DNA from: Pseudomonas anuradhapurensis
Lineage (GTDB): Bacteria > Pseudomonadota > Gammaproteobacteria > Pseudomonadales > Pseudomonadaceae
DNA: 64,000 nt
NCBI RefSeq assembly: GCF_014269225.2
Contig: NZ_CP077097.1
Coordinates: 5,281,001-5,345,000 of the forward strand
Direction of reading: 5' to 3'
Part shown: positions 52,897 through 61,904 of the stretch, one piece after another
Position numbering within the stretch: the first letter of the stretch is position 1
How the letters are laid out: the number at the start of each line of letters is the position of its first letter
Translations under genes and position numbers: made by a program
Notes under the pieces: model-generated
Told to the model about the DNA's origin: nothing
Seen by the model: only the letters and a program-made list of their open reading frames with translations
The model's database searches: none

Positions 52897-53763
52897 TCAG
52901 TCGTCGGTAGCCTTGATCGACTTGGGCGACAGACGCAGGCTGCGCAAGCTGCGCTTCACGCTCTTGAGGTGATTGACCAGGCTCGGCCCACGCGCCATGG
53001 CCACGCCCATGGCCAACACGTCGATCACCACAAGGTGGGCGATACGCGAGGTCAGCGGGGTGTAGATCTCGGTGTCTTCATGCACGTCGATTGCCAGGTT
53101 GACCGTCGACAGTTCGGCCAGCGGCGTCTGGCTGGGGCACAGGGTGATCAGGTTGGCGCCGCTCTCACGCACCAGGTTGGCGGTAATCAGCAGGTCCTTG
53201 GAGCGGCCCGACTGGGAAATGCACACCGCCACATCACCCGGCTTGAGGGTCACCGCCGACATCGCCTGCATGTGCGGGTCGGAGTAGGCAGCCGCGCTGA
53301 GCAGCAGGCGGAAGAACTTGTGCTGGGCATCGGCCGCCACCGCACCGGAGGCGCCAAAGCCGTAGAACTCCACACGTTGCGCCTGGGCCATGGCGGTTAC
53401 CGCCTGCTGCAGTGCCTGAGGGTCGAGATGCTCACGCACTTCCATCAGGGTGTGCAGGGTGGTGTCGAAGATCTTCAGGCTGTAGTCGGCAACCGAGTCG
53501 TCTTCATGGATGGCGAACTGACCGAAACTGGCCCCGGCGGCCAGGCTCTGTGCCAGTTTCAACTTCAGGTCCTGGAAGCCCGAGCAACCGATGGCACGGC
53601 AGAACCGCACGATGGTCGGTTCACTGATACCTACGCTGTGCGCCAAGTCGGCCATGGAGCTGTGCATGACGGCAGCCGGGTCGAGTAGCACGTGGTCGGC
53701 TACCTTGAGTTCCGATTTGCGCAGCAGGTGGCGCGATTGGGCGATATGTTGCAACAGATTCAC
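52897..53763 (-). CDS. RpiR/HexR-family sugar-metabolism regulator
   Basis: The 288-residue protein has an N-terminal RpiR HTH (SMADLAHSVGISEPTIVRFCRAIGCSG, about residues 36-62) and a C-terminal SIS sugar-phosphate-binding domain (about 120-260, with EFYGFGASGAVAADAQHKFF and CISQSGRSKDL). Start is a GTG at 53763. It is divergent from zwf with a 15-bp palindrome between them. HexR represses glucose genes in P. putida and binds KDPG; in KT2440 the named hexR is recalled to lie elsewhere, next to zwf-1, so this is a paralogue and the symbol is left empty. Confidence 0.9.
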   Translation of the reverse strand: MNLLQHIAQSRHLLRKSELKVADHVLLDPAAVMHSSMADLAHSVGISEPTIVRFCRAIGCSGFQDLKLKLAQSLAAGASFGQFAIHEDDSVADYSLKIFDTTLHTLMEVREHLDPQALQQAVTAMAQAQRVEFYGFGASGAVAADAQHKFFRLLLSAAAYSDPHMQAMSAVTLKPGDVAVCISQSGRSKDLLITANLVRESGANLITLCPSQTPLAELSTVNLAIDVHEDTEIYTPLTSRIAHLVVIDVLAMGVAMARGPSLVNHLKSVKRSLRSLRLSPKSIKATDD

Positions 53764-53807
53764 AGGCTGGACTCGGTTATGATCGGCTGGCCGGGTTGTA
53801 GCTTTCT

Positions 53808-53822
53808 TGTAGTTATACTACA
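53808..53822. promoter_or_regulatory. HexR-like operator palindrome upstream of zwf
   Basis: TGTAGT-TAT-ACTACA is a palindrome with a 3-bp centre, close to the HexR consensus TGTAATwwwATTACA. It contains a -10-like TATACT (53814-53819) for zwf, so binding would block the promoter. A second TTGTAG half-site lies at 53796-53801. Confidence 0.6.
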
Positions 53823-53866
53823 TGGACGCCAACCCGCCCAGTTAAACGAACGTGGAGAGTGGTGGT

Positions 53867-55309
53867 TTGACTATTCCTTGCGACATTCTGGTTTTTGGCG
53901 GCACCGGCGATCTGGCCCTGCACAAATTGCTTCCGGCGCTCTACCACCTGTTTCGCGAGGCCCGTCTGAACAATGCCGTGCGGATCATCGCGCTGGCGCG
54001 ACGCAACCTGCCACGCAACGACTATCTCAAGCTCGCCGAACGCCATTGCCGAGCCCAGATCGCCCGCAACGATTTCGACGAAGATGTCTGGCGGCGGTTT
54101 TCCGCGCGGGTCGACTATTTCCCCATGGATGCTTCGCAAAGCGCCGATTTTGGCCGGCTGGCGCGCTACCTGGGCGAGCCCGGCGGCTTGACGCGCATCT
54201 TCTACCTGGCCACCGCCCCCAACCTGTTCGTGCCCATTGCCAACCACCTGCGTAACGCTGGCCTGGCCGACGCCGAAGCGCGCATCGTGCTGGAAAAGCC
54301 GATCGGCCACTCGCTGCAATCGGCTACCGCCATCAACGAAGCGATTGGTGCGGTGCTGGAGGAAAACCAGGTATTTCGCATCGACCACTACCTGGGCAAG
54401 GAAACCGTGCAGAACCTCATGGCCCTGCGCTTTGCCAACGCCCTGCTGGAGCCGGTATGGCGCAACAGCCAGGTCGACCATGTGCAGATCAGCGTATGCG
54501 AGACCCTGGGGGTCGAGAACCGGGGTGCTTACTACGACCGCGCCGGGGCGATCCGCGACATGCTGCAGAACCACCTGCTGCAATTGCTGTGTCTGGTGGC
54601 CATGGAACCTCCCGCACAGTTCGAGGCCGAAGCGGTGCGTGACGAAAAGGTCAAGGTCCTTCGCGCCCTCAAGCCGATCACCGGCCAGGACGTGCAGGAC
54701 AAGACCGTGCGCGGCCAGTACGGCGCCGGGCGCATCGGTGGCCAGGAAGTGCCAGCCTATTACTTCGAAAAGGACGTCGACAACGATAGCGACACCGAAA
54801 CCTTCGTCGCCATCGAGGCGCACATCGACAACTGGCGCTGGGCGGGCGTGCCCTTCTACCTGCGCACCGGCAAACGCATGGCACGGCGCTCGTCGCAGAT
54901 CGTCATCCAGTTCAAGCCAGTGCCCCATGAGCTGTTCATGGGTGGCCAGGTCAACCAGTTGCTGATCCAGTTGCAACCAGACGAACGCATCAGCCTGCGC
55001 ATGATGACCAAGAGCCCGGGCAAGGGCATGCGCCTGGAGCCGGTGGACCTGGACCTGAACCTGGCCCAGGTGTTCAGCCAGACCCGCCGCTGGGAGGCCT
55101 ACGAGCGCTTGCTGCTGGATGTGCTGGAGGGCGACTCGACGCTGTTCATGCGCCGCGACGAAGTGGAAGCGGCCTGGGCGTGGATCGACCCGATCATCAA
55201 GGGTTGCGAAGAACACTTCCAGGCACCACGACCGTACCCGTCAGGCACCAATGGCCCGGAGCAAGCCATCAGCCTGCTCGCCAGACATGGCAGGCATTGG
55301 CATAGCTGA
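53867..55309 (+). CDS. zwf: Glucose-6-phosphate dehydrogenase (second zwf)
   Basis: From the TTG at 53867 the product is 480 residues, with the NADP-binding FGGTGDLAL near residue 10 and the active-site RIDHYLGKE (D173, H174). It oxidises glucose 6-phosphate to 6-phosphogluconolactone, feeding the Entner-Doudoroff pathway and NADPH supply. GGAG about 9 nt upstream supports the TTG; a GTG at 53852 overlaps that site. P. putida has several zwf genes; this one is away from the pgl-eda cluster. The following small gene starts after a long hairpin. Confidence 0.94.
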   Translation: MTIPCDILVFGGTGDLALHKLLPALYHLFREARLNNAVRIIALARRNLPRNDYLKLAERHCRAQIARNDFDEDVWRRFSARVDYFPMDASQSADFGRLARYLGEPGGLTRIFYLATAPNLFVPIANHLRNAGLADAEARIVLEKPIGHSLQSATAINEAIGAVLEENQVFRIDHYLGKETVQNLMALRFANALLEPVWRNSQVDHVQISVCETLGVENRGAYYDRAGAIRDMLQNHLLQLLCLVAMEPPAQFEAEAVRDEKVKVLRALKPITGQDVQDKTVRGQYGAGRIGGQEVPAYYFEKDVDNDSDTETFVAIEAHIDNWRWAGVPFYLRTGKRMARRSSQIVIQFKPVPHELFMGGQVNQLLIQLQPDERISLRMMTKSPGKGMRLEPVDLDLNLAQVFSQTRRWEAYERLLLDVLEGDSTLFMRRDEVEAAWAWIDPIIKGCEEHFQAPRPYPSGTNGPEQAISLLARHGRHWHS

Positions 55310-55320
55310 AGCACTGCCCT

Positions 55321-55383
55321 GCTCCTGTGATGGATGAAAGGGACGACAGTTGCGCTGTCGCTACTTTCAACCATCACAGGAGC
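55321..55383 (+). other. Long 63-nt hairpin burying the Shine-Dalgarno site of the next gene
   Basis: GCTCCTGTGATGG (55321-55333) pairs with CCATCACAGGAGC (55371-55383); TGAAAG (55335-55340) pairs with CTTTCA (55364-55369); CGACAG (55344-55349) pairs with CTGTCG (55355-55360). That is 25 bp with small internal loops. The AGGAG site at 55378-55382 is wholly inside the stem. It could control translation, or the element could be a small mobile palindrome. No T-run follows. Confidence 0.85.
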
Positions 55384-55389
55384 AAATCA

Positions 55390-55704
55390 ATGGCTACCAT
55401 CGCCAATCTCGTTGCAATCAATGACATCGCCGACGGCGAACAGACCTTCAAGGTCCATTGCACCGTCACGGTCGCTTCCCCGGCTATCGAACCGGTGCTG
55501 GTCGAACCCAAGATACGCCACCGGGGAGGCTGGGAAGTGCTGGAGCTTCAGCTGCTGGACAGCGGCGAGATCGCCCCGCAAGTGCTGACGGAAAAAACCG
55601 TGACGTTTGAACGCGCGGGTGGCACCCACTGGAAAATGCTGGAAATCACTCACGCCGGTTCGCAGCAGCGCTGCGAAATACGCACCGTAGAGATGATCGA
55701 CTGA
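55390..55704 (+). CDS. Small hypothetical protein after zwf
   Basis: The 104-residue protein is soluble, with no signal or membrane segment. It looks beta-rich: alternating hydrophobic residues such as EQTFKVHCTVTVA, GWEVLELQLLD and HWKMLEITH. No family was recognised. ATG at 55390 has AGGAG 7 nt upstream, but that site lies in the stem of the hairpin at 55321-55383. The frame extends upstream through the hairpin to 55327, giving an alternative start of low likelihood. Confidence 0.7.
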   Translation: MATIANLVAINDIADGEQTFKVHCTVTVASPAIEPVLVEPKIRHRGGWEVLELQLLDSGEIAPQVLTEKTVTFERAGGTHWKMLEITHAGSQQRCEIRTVEMID

Positions 55705-55834
55705 ACCGTGGTTGACCGGGCCGCCCGAGCGGCGGCCTGGCGCCTGCCATCGGGTCGATGAACGGCCGCTGGCAAGGTGAATATTTATACAGTAGAGGTT
55801 TGCCCGTTCCCCTGCCGCGCCCTAGAATGGCCCG

Positions 55835-58021
55835 ATGCACACAGACGACCTCTCCCTCCTGCTGAATTCCCTCAACGATGCCCAACGCCAGGCCGTAGCG
55901 GCCACGCTCGGGCGTCAACTGGTGCTTGCTGGCGCCGGTTCCGGTAAAACCCGCGTGCTGGTGCACCGCATCGCCTGGCTGATCCAGGTCGAGCAGGCAT
56001 CGCCGCACTCGATCCTGTCGGTGACCTTCACCAACAAGGCTGCGGCTGAAATGCGCCAGCGGATCGAGCAATTGCTGGGGATCAACCCGGCGGGCATGTG
56101 GGTCGGGACCTTCCACGGCCTGGCCCACCGCCTGTTGCGGGCACACTGGCAGGAAGCGCGGTTGGTGCAGAATTTCCAGATACTCGACAGCGACGACCAG
56201 CAGCGGCTGATCAAGCGGGTGATGCGCGAGCTGGGCCTGGACGAACAGAAATGGCCGGCACGCCAGGCCCAGTGGTTCATCAACGGGCAAAAGGATGAAG
56301 GCCTGCGTCCACAGCATATCCAGGCCGGTGGCGACCTGTTCCTGTCGACCATGCGCGACGTCTATACCGCTTATGAACAGGCCTGTGAGCGCGCCGGGGT
56401 GATCGACTTCTCCGAGCTGCTGCTACGCGCCCTGGACCTGTGGCGTGACCATCCGGGCCTGCTCGAACACTACCAGCGGCGCTTCCGCCACGTACTGGTG
56501 GACGAGTTCCAGGATACCAACGCCGTGCAATATGCCTGGCTGCGCCTGTTGGCGCGCGGCGGTGACAGCCTGATGGCGGTGGGCGATGACGACCAGTCGA
56601 TCTACGGCTGGCGCGGGGCCAAGATCGAGAACATCCATCAATACACCGCCGACTTCCCTGACGCCGAGATGATCCGCCTGGAGCAGAACTACCGCTCCAC
56701 CGGTGGCATCCTCAAGGCGGCCAACGCGCTGATCGCCAATAACAGCGGGCGCCTGGGCAAAGAGCTGTGGACCGATATGGGCGAAGGCGAACCCCTGACC
56801 CTGTACGCGGCCTACAACGAGCACGACGAGGCGCGCTACGTGGTGGAAACCATCGAGGGCCTGGTCAAGCAGGGCAATGCGCGCAACGAAATTGCCATCC
56901 TGTACCGTTCCAACGCCCAGTCGCGGGTGCTGGAAGAAGCCCTCCTGCGCGAACGCATTCCCTACCGTATCTACGGCGGTCAACGCTTCTTCGAGCGCGC
57001 CGAAATCAAGAACGCCATGGCCTACCTGCGCCTGATCGAAGGCCGTGGCAATGATGCCGCCCTCGAGCGGGTGATCAACGTACCGCCACGCGGGATTGGC
57101 GAGAAAACCGTCGAAGCCATCCGTGAGCATGCCCGCCACAGCCAGCTGTCGATGTGGGAAGCCATGTGCCAGCTGCTGGCGGCAAAGGCCCTGAAAGGCC
57201 GCGCCGCCAGCGCCCTGGGTGCGTTCATCGAGCTGATCGAGGGGTTGGCTGCCAAAGTTGTGGACATGCCGCTGCATACCATGACCCAGACCACCATCGA
57301 GCAGTCCGGGCTGATCATCTATCACCAGGAAGAAAAAGGTGAAAAGGGCCAGGCACGGGTAGAAAACCTTGAGGAACTGGTCAGCGCGGCGCGCAACTTC
57401 GAGTCCACCGAAGAAGACGCCGACCTCTCGCCACTTTCGGCGTTCCTCGGCCATGCCTCGCTCGAGGCTGGCGATGCCCAGGCCGACGAGCATGAAGACA
57501 GCATCCAGCTGATGACCTTGCACAGCGCCAAGGGCCTGGAGTTCCCGTATGTATTCCTGGTGGGCATGGAGGAAGGCCTGTTCCCGCACAAGATGAGCCT
57601 GGAAGAACCCGGCCGCCTGGAAGAGGAACGCCGCCTGGCCTACGTCGGCATCACCCGCGCCATGCGCCAGCTGGTCATGACCTACGCCGAAACGCGCCGC
57701 CTGTATGGCAGCGAAACCTACAACAAGGTGTCGCGTTTCGTACGTGAAATTCCGGCTGGTCTGGTTCAGGAAGTGCGCCTGTCCAACAGTGTCAGCCGCC
57801 CGTTTGGTGGGGCCAAGACCACTACCAACAGCAACCTGTTCGCCAATGCCAATATCCCGCAGACGACCTTCAACCTCGGCCAGCGTGTGCAACATGCGGT
57901 GTTTGGCGAGGGCGTGATCCTCAATTTCGAGGGCTCCGGCGCGCAGGCACGGGTGCAGGTGAATTTTGCCGAAGGCAGCAAGTGGCTGATGCTGGGCTAC
58001 GCCAAGCTCGAAGCCATCTGA
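55835..58021 (+). CDS. uvrD: DNA helicase II UvrD
   Basis: The 728-residue superfamily 1 helicase has Walker A GAGSGKTRVLVHRIA near residue 31, motif II DEFQDTNAVQY, motif III GDDDQSIYGWRGA, motif IV/VI-type YVGITRAMRQLVMTYA, and the C-terminal Tudor-like domain GQRVQHAVFGEGVILNFEG. UvrD removes UvrC-cut oligonucleotides and acts in mismatch repair. Length matches UvrD (E. coli 720) rather than Rep (673). Start is the ATG at 55835. No missing motif was seen. Confidence 0.96.
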   Translation: MHTDDLSLLLNSLNDAQRQAVAATLGRQLVLAGAGSGKTRVLVHRIAWLIQVEQASPHSILSVTFTNKAAAEMRQRIEQLLGINPAGMWVGTFHGLAHRLLRAHWQEARLVQNFQILDSDDQQRLIKRVMRELGLDEQKWPARQAQWFINGQKDEGLRPQHIQAGGDLFLSTMRDVYTAYEQACERAGVIDFSELLLRALDLWRDHPGLLEHYQRRFRHVLVDEFQDTNAVQYAWLRLLARGGDSLMAVGDDDQSIYGWRGAKIENIHQYTADFPDAEMIRLEQNYRSTGGILKAANALIANNSGRLGKELWTDMGEGEPLTLYAAYNEHDEARYVVETIEGLVKQGNARNEIAILYRSNAQSRVLEEALLRERIPYRIYGGQRFFERAEIKNAMAYLRLIEGRGNDAALERVINVPPRGIGEKTVEAIREHARHSQLSMWEAMCQLLAAKALKGRAASALGAFIELIEGLAAKVVDMPLHTMTQTTIEQSGLIIYHQEEKGEKGQARVENLEELVSAARNFESTEEDADLSPLSAFLGHASLEAGDAQADEHEDSIQLMTLHSAKGLEFPYVFLVGMEEGLFPHKMSLEEPGRLEEERRLAYVGITRAMRQLVMTYAETRRLYGSETYNKVSRFVREIPAGLVQEVRLSNSVSRPFGGAKTTTNSNLFANANIPQTTFNLGQRVQHAVFGEGVILNFEGSGAQARVQVNFAEGSKWLMLGYAKLEAI

Positions 58022-58037
58022 AACCCGCCCCGGCCAT

Positions 58038-58151
58038 TGTAGGAGCGGCCTTGTGTCGCGATGGGCTGCGCAGCAGCCCCAGGATTTCGCCTGGACGCTG
58101 AGACTGCTGGGGCTGCTGCACAGCCCATCGCGACACCAGGCCGCTCCTGCA
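58038..58151. repeat. Paired REP element
   Basis: Copies at 58038-58082 (GGAGCGGCCTTGTGTCGCGA core) and 58107-58151 (inverted) lie between uvrD and the Tim44-like gene. Confidence 0.88.
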
Positions 58152-58276
58152 AGCGCCAGCCCCAGCCAGCTTGGTAATATTCAGGCAAAAGCTAGAAACA
58201 TTATGTCGCTGGTCATGTGCCAGGGAACCTGTGCACCATGACGCGCGTGCAATCCACAACAGGGGATATCCCATTT

Positions 58277-59137
58277 ATGCAACGTTTTCTTAGCATCGCT
58301 CTGGCGCTGTGCGTCGGCCTGACGCTGAGCCTGGACGCCAACGCCAAGCGTTTTGGCGGCGGCAAGAGCTCGGGCTCCGCGCCTATCCACCAGACCCGTC
58401 AAGCCACGCCAACCACGCCAACTGCGCCTGCTGCCGCGCCGACCGCACCTGGCCGCGCCGCGCCGGCCGCCAGCGGTGCTTCGCGCTGGCTGGGCCCACT
58501 GGCCGGCCTCGCCGCCGGTGGTCTGCTGGCCTCCATGTTCATGGGTGACGGTTTCGAAGGCTTCCAGATCATGGACTTCCTGATCGTGGCGCTCATCGCC
58601 TTCCTGGTATTCCGCTTCATCGCCGCGCGCCGCCGCCAGCAGCAGCCGCAAATGGCCATGCCAGGCCACGCGCCGATGCAGCGTGAAGCCCACGCCCAAG
58701 CTGCCCAGCCTTCGATCTTCGGTGGTTCGGCCGCACCTGCCGCCGCTGCACCGGTGATCAATGCCCCGGCCTGGTTCAACGAGCAAAGCTTCCTGGCTGC
58801 CGCTCGTAACCACTTCCAGGCCCTGCAGCAGCACTGGGACGCCAACGAGATGGACAAGATCGCCGAATTCGTCACCCCGCAAATGCTCGAGTTCCTCAAG
58901 CGCGAGCGGGCTGACCTGGGTGACGGCTTCCAGTCCACCTACATCGACAACCTTGATGTGCAACTGGACGGTGTCGACGACCGTGCCGACCGCACCGACG
59001 CCACCCTGACCTTCCGTGGCGTGTCGAAGAGCTCGCGCTTCGACCAGGGCGAAGTGTTCAGCGAAAGCTGGCACATGGTCCGTGCCCAAGGCGAAAACCA
59101 GCCTTGGCTGGTCGCCGGTATCCGTCAGAACGGCTAA
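58277..59137 (+). CDS. Tim44-like domain membrane protein
   Basis: From the ATG at 58277 the product is 286 residues. A signal peptide (LALCVGLTLSLDANA), an Ala/Pro/Thr-rich linker, two membrane segments (about 75-120), and a C-terminal Tim44/TIM44-like domain (from about residue 165, ending EVFSESWHMVRAQGENQPWLVAGIRQNG) are visible. The Tim44-like domain is also found in MRPL45 and bacterial proteins, with an unknown role in most. AGGGGATA upstream of the ATG supports the start. A terminator follows. Confidence 0.85.
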   Translation: MQRFLSIALALCVGLTLSLDANAKRFGGGKSSGSAPIHQTRQATPTTPTAPAAAPTAPGRAAPAASGASRWLGPLAGLAAGGLLASMFMGDGFEGFQIMDFLIVALIAFLVFRFIAARRRQQQPQMAMPGHAPMQREAHAQAAQPSIFGGSAAPAAAAPVINAPAWFNEQSFLAAARNHFQALQQHWDANEMDKIAEFVTPQMLEFLKRERADLGDGFQSTYIDNLDVQLDGVDDRADRTDATLTFRGVSKSSRFDQGEVFSESWHMVRAQGENQPWLVAGIRQNG

Positions 59138-59156
59138 CCGCTGCGTGCTGCACAAA

Positions 59157-59183
59157 AAACCCCGGGGCTGCCCCGGGGTTTTT
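59157..59183 (+). terminator. Intrinsic terminator after the Tim44-like gene
   Basis: AAACCCCGGGG (59157-59167) pairs with CCCCGGGGTTT (59171-59181), followed by T residues to 59183. It is bidirectional because the left side also has an A-run. Confidence 0.92.
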
Positions 59184-59251
59184 GCTTTTGCCAGACTAGG
59201 CTACTAGGGTATAACGCGCAGCGTTGTCATCTAGGTCAGAGGAAGTGAACC

Positions 59252-59659
59252 GTGGAAGAAGTGATCGAACAACTCCGTGAAGCCAATGAGCCAGTGCCGG
59301 TGCCGCTCGAGCTTCCCGACGAGGACCAGCTGGTCGAAATCGAGGAAGAGCTGTTCATCAACATTCCGTTCGTGTTCAAGGAGTTTCTGCTGACCGTCAG
59401 CGACGTGGTGTACGGCTCGCTGGAGCCAGTGACCGTCACCGACCCACAGTCGCACACCTACCTGCCCGAGGTTGCTGCCAACGCCTGGGATGCCGGCGTG
59501 CCGCGCGACCTTATTCCACTGTGCCAGGATGGCGACAACTACTACTGTGTCGAAGAAGACGGCACCGTGGTGCTGTGGGATGCCGAAGAAGAAAGTATCG
59601 GTGAAGACAGCTGGGAGTCTGTCTGGCACTGGGCGCGGGATGTCTGGCTGGAGAGCTGA
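59252..59659 (+). CDS. SMI1/KNR4 (SUKH) family protein
   Basis: The 135-residue protein has the SUKH-1 fold: LPDEDQLVEIEEELFINIPFVFKEFLLTVSDV (about residues 22-53) with the family aromatic/acidic pattern, and a YYCVEEDGTVVLWD region. It is very acidic. SUKH proteins include toxin-immunity proteins and housekeeping factors; no toxin gene is adjacent. Start is a GTG at 59252 with AGAGGAAG 8 nt upstream. It stands alone between the Tim44-like gene and the antiporter gene. Confidence 0.85.
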   Translation: MEEVIEQLREANEPVPVPLELPDEDQLVEIEEELFINIPFVFKEFLLTVSDVVYGSLEPVTVTDPQSHTYLPEVAANAWDAGVPRDLIPLCQDGDNYYCVEEDGTVVLWDAEEESIGEDSWESVWHWARDVWLES

Positions 59660-59791
59660 TCGCCAGTCGCAAAATTATGGCTCAGTGCCATTAATGCAGT
59701 TAACATCGCCAGGCTTTCTGCGCCTGGCGACATCGCTACCGCTCCATCCCCTCGGACGACGGTGAAGTTGGCGCAGGGAGCGTTGCCTTGC

Positions 59792-61552
59792 TCAGTGCGA
59801 ACTCTCGCGACTGTGCTCCAACGTCTCCAGCAAGGCGATCTGCATCCGTGTGTGCACGCGGATAAACCAGCGCCACAGCAAAGCCACGACCACCGCTGCC
59901 ACCACGGCAATCACCAGCAGCAGCTCGCTGGTCGGCAGAATGCTCGCCGACAACGCTGACAGCAGCAGGAAGATCACCAGCAACGACAGCAGCGGAATCA
60001 CCTCGGCAATCACGCGGCGCACGCGCTGTGTATGCCGCCCGGCCATCTCTGGTTTCACGCCCATCTCCGCCAGCAGCATCGATAGCGCCTTGAGCTTGCG
60101 ATAGGCGGCAATCAGGAACGGCAGCGACAACAGCAATGCTGCGCCCCAGATCAAGGCTTTCTGCTGGCTGACATCGCTGACCCACTCGCTGAGCCAGTTA
60201 CCGATACGCCCGGCGAAATAGCCGCCAGTGAAAAAAATCGCGATAACCAGCGCCAGGTTGACCCCCACCTGCAACAGAATGCGCCGGATCATCGCCGCCA
60301 ACATGGCACCCTCACCCTGTGGCTGGATACTGCGCAACCATTCGCCGTACAACGACAACACCCGCGCCAGGCGGGCGGGCACTGCCTTGCCCAGCTTGCG
60401 CGACAGCGGGTCAGCCGCACGGATCAGGTACGGTGTCAGCAGCGTGGTAATTGCCGATACCGCCACCGCCACCGGGTAGAGAAAGTCGCTGGTCACCTGC
60501 AGGGTCATGCCCAGTGCGGCGATGATGAAGGAAAATTCGCCAATCTGCGAAAGACCCATGCCAACCCGCAGCGACGTGCGCCCGTCATTTCCGGCAATGA
60601 ACGCGCCCATGCCACAGGACAGCATCTTGCCCAGCACCACTGCCAGGGTAATCACCACGATCGGCCAGGCGTAGTCGACCAGCACCAGAGGGTCGATCAT
60701 CAGGCCGATGGCGACGAAGAAGATGGCACTGAACAGATCGCGTACCGGTTCGATCAAGCGCTCGATTGCCAGTAGCTGGCGCGATTCGGCCATGATCGCG
60801 CCAATCAGGAATGCGCCCAGCACCATGCTGTATTCGAGCTTCACTACCAGCAGACAAAAGCCGAAACACAGGCCTAGCACGGTAATAAGCAACATTTCGT
60901 TGCTCTCGAACCTGGCCACGTAAGCCAGCAGCCGCGGTACCAACAGGATGCCGATGACCAGCGCGACGATCATGAACAGCGACAGCTTGCCCACGGTGGA
61001 AAACACCTCGCCCGAACTGACCGTACCGCTGACGGCGATGCCCGACAGCAAGGCAATGATGCCGATGCCGAGAATGTCCTCGACGATCAGCACTCCAAAG
61101 ATGAGCTGGGCGAAGCGCTCGTTCTTCATCTTCAGGTCATTCAGCGCCTTGACGATGATGGTGGTCGAGGAAATTGCCAGGATCGCCCCCAGGAACAGCG
61201 AATCCATGGTGTTCCAGCCGAACCAGCGGCCAATCTCGAAACCGATCCAGATCATCAGCACGATTTCCAGGAACGCCGCGATAAAGGCGGTAGCGCCGAC
61301 CTTGAACAGCTTGCGCAGGCTGAACTCGAGCCCAAGGCAAAACATCAGGAAAATCACGCCCAGCTCGGCCAGGGTCTTGATGGTGTCTTCATCGTGAATA
61401 AGGCCGAACGGGGGCGTGTGCGGGCCGATGATGAAGCCGGCGACGATGTAACCCAGCACGACGGGTTGCTTGAGGCGGTGAAAGACAACGGTGACCACGC
61501 CAGCGACCAGCATGATCACTGCCAGGTCCTGGATGAAGCTGATGGCATGCAT
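59792..61552 (-). CDS. CPA2-family monovalent cation:proton antiporter
   Basis: The 586-residue protein has about 12 membrane helices of the KefB/KefC type, with conserved GLEFSLRKL, GFEIGRWFGW, AISSTTIIVKAL and GVLIVEDILGIG motifs near residues 75-165. It lacks a cytoplasmic TrkA-N/KTN domain; instead the C-terminal 170 residues hold more predicted membrane segments, a form seen in other bacterial CPA2 proteins. Ion specificity (K+ or Na+) is unknown. GGGAG lies about 9 nt upstream of the ATG. It is divergent from the thioesterase gene. Confidence 0.88.
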   Translation of the reverse strand: MHAISFIQDLAVIMLVAGVVTVVFHRLKQPVVLGYIVAGFIIGPHTPPFGLIHDEDTIKTLAELGVIFLMFCLGLEFSLRKLFKVGATAFIAAFLEIVLMIWIGFEIGRWFGWNTMDSLFLGAILAISSTTIIVKALNDLKMKNERFAQLIFGVLIVEDILGIGIIALLSGIAVSGTVSSGEVFSTVGKLSLFMIVALVIGILLVPRLLAYVARFESNEMLLITVLGLCFGFCLLVVKLEYSMVLGAFLIGAIMAESRQLLAIERLIEPVRDLFSAIFFVAIGLMIDPLVLVDYAWPIVVITLAVVLGKMLSCGMGAFIAGNDGRTSLRVGMGLSQIGEFSFIIAALGMTLQVTSDFLYPVAVAVSAITTLLTPYLIRAADPLSRKLGKAVPARLARVLSLYGEWLRSIQPQGEGAMLAAMIRRILLQVGVNLALVIAIFFTGGYFAGRIGNWLSEWVSDVSQQKALIWGAALLLSLPFLIAAYRKLKALSMLLAEMGVKPEMAGRHTQRVRRVIAEVIPLLSLLVIFLLLSALSASILPTSELLLVIAVVAAVVVALLWRWFIRVHTRMQIALLETLEHSRESSH

Positions 61553-61904
61553 GGCGTGATACTCCCTTTTTCGTCCTTTGGCGGGTGCCGGGGCAGACCG
61601 CTCCTCGACCAGGGCAGCCTTGTGCGAGCAGCGCGTACATACTGTTGTGGACGCGCAATGTGGCCATGTTGCATGGGCATGGTCAGGTTAACATCGCACT
61701 CCGCCGCAAAAAGCCGGTGCAATATGCAGAAACAGATCGGCAGGAAAAGCGCCGCTGATGGCATGATCAGCGTGACGATGGCGCGTCAGCCAGCGTCCCG
61801 TAGCAAGACGGCTAATTCACATGAGGGGAAAAGAAGTGTCTTCAGATAACGATCCCCAACGGCCCCATTCGCCCGATTCAGCGCAACCTCACCGTGAGCA
61901 CACT
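61553..61904. other. Divergent gap between antiporter and thioesterase genes
   Basis: About 350 bp; no REP, terminator or credible promoter pair was seen. Its last 84 bp are an open frame that could extend the thioesterase; a GTG at 61836 has AGGGG upstream. Confidence 0.45.
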
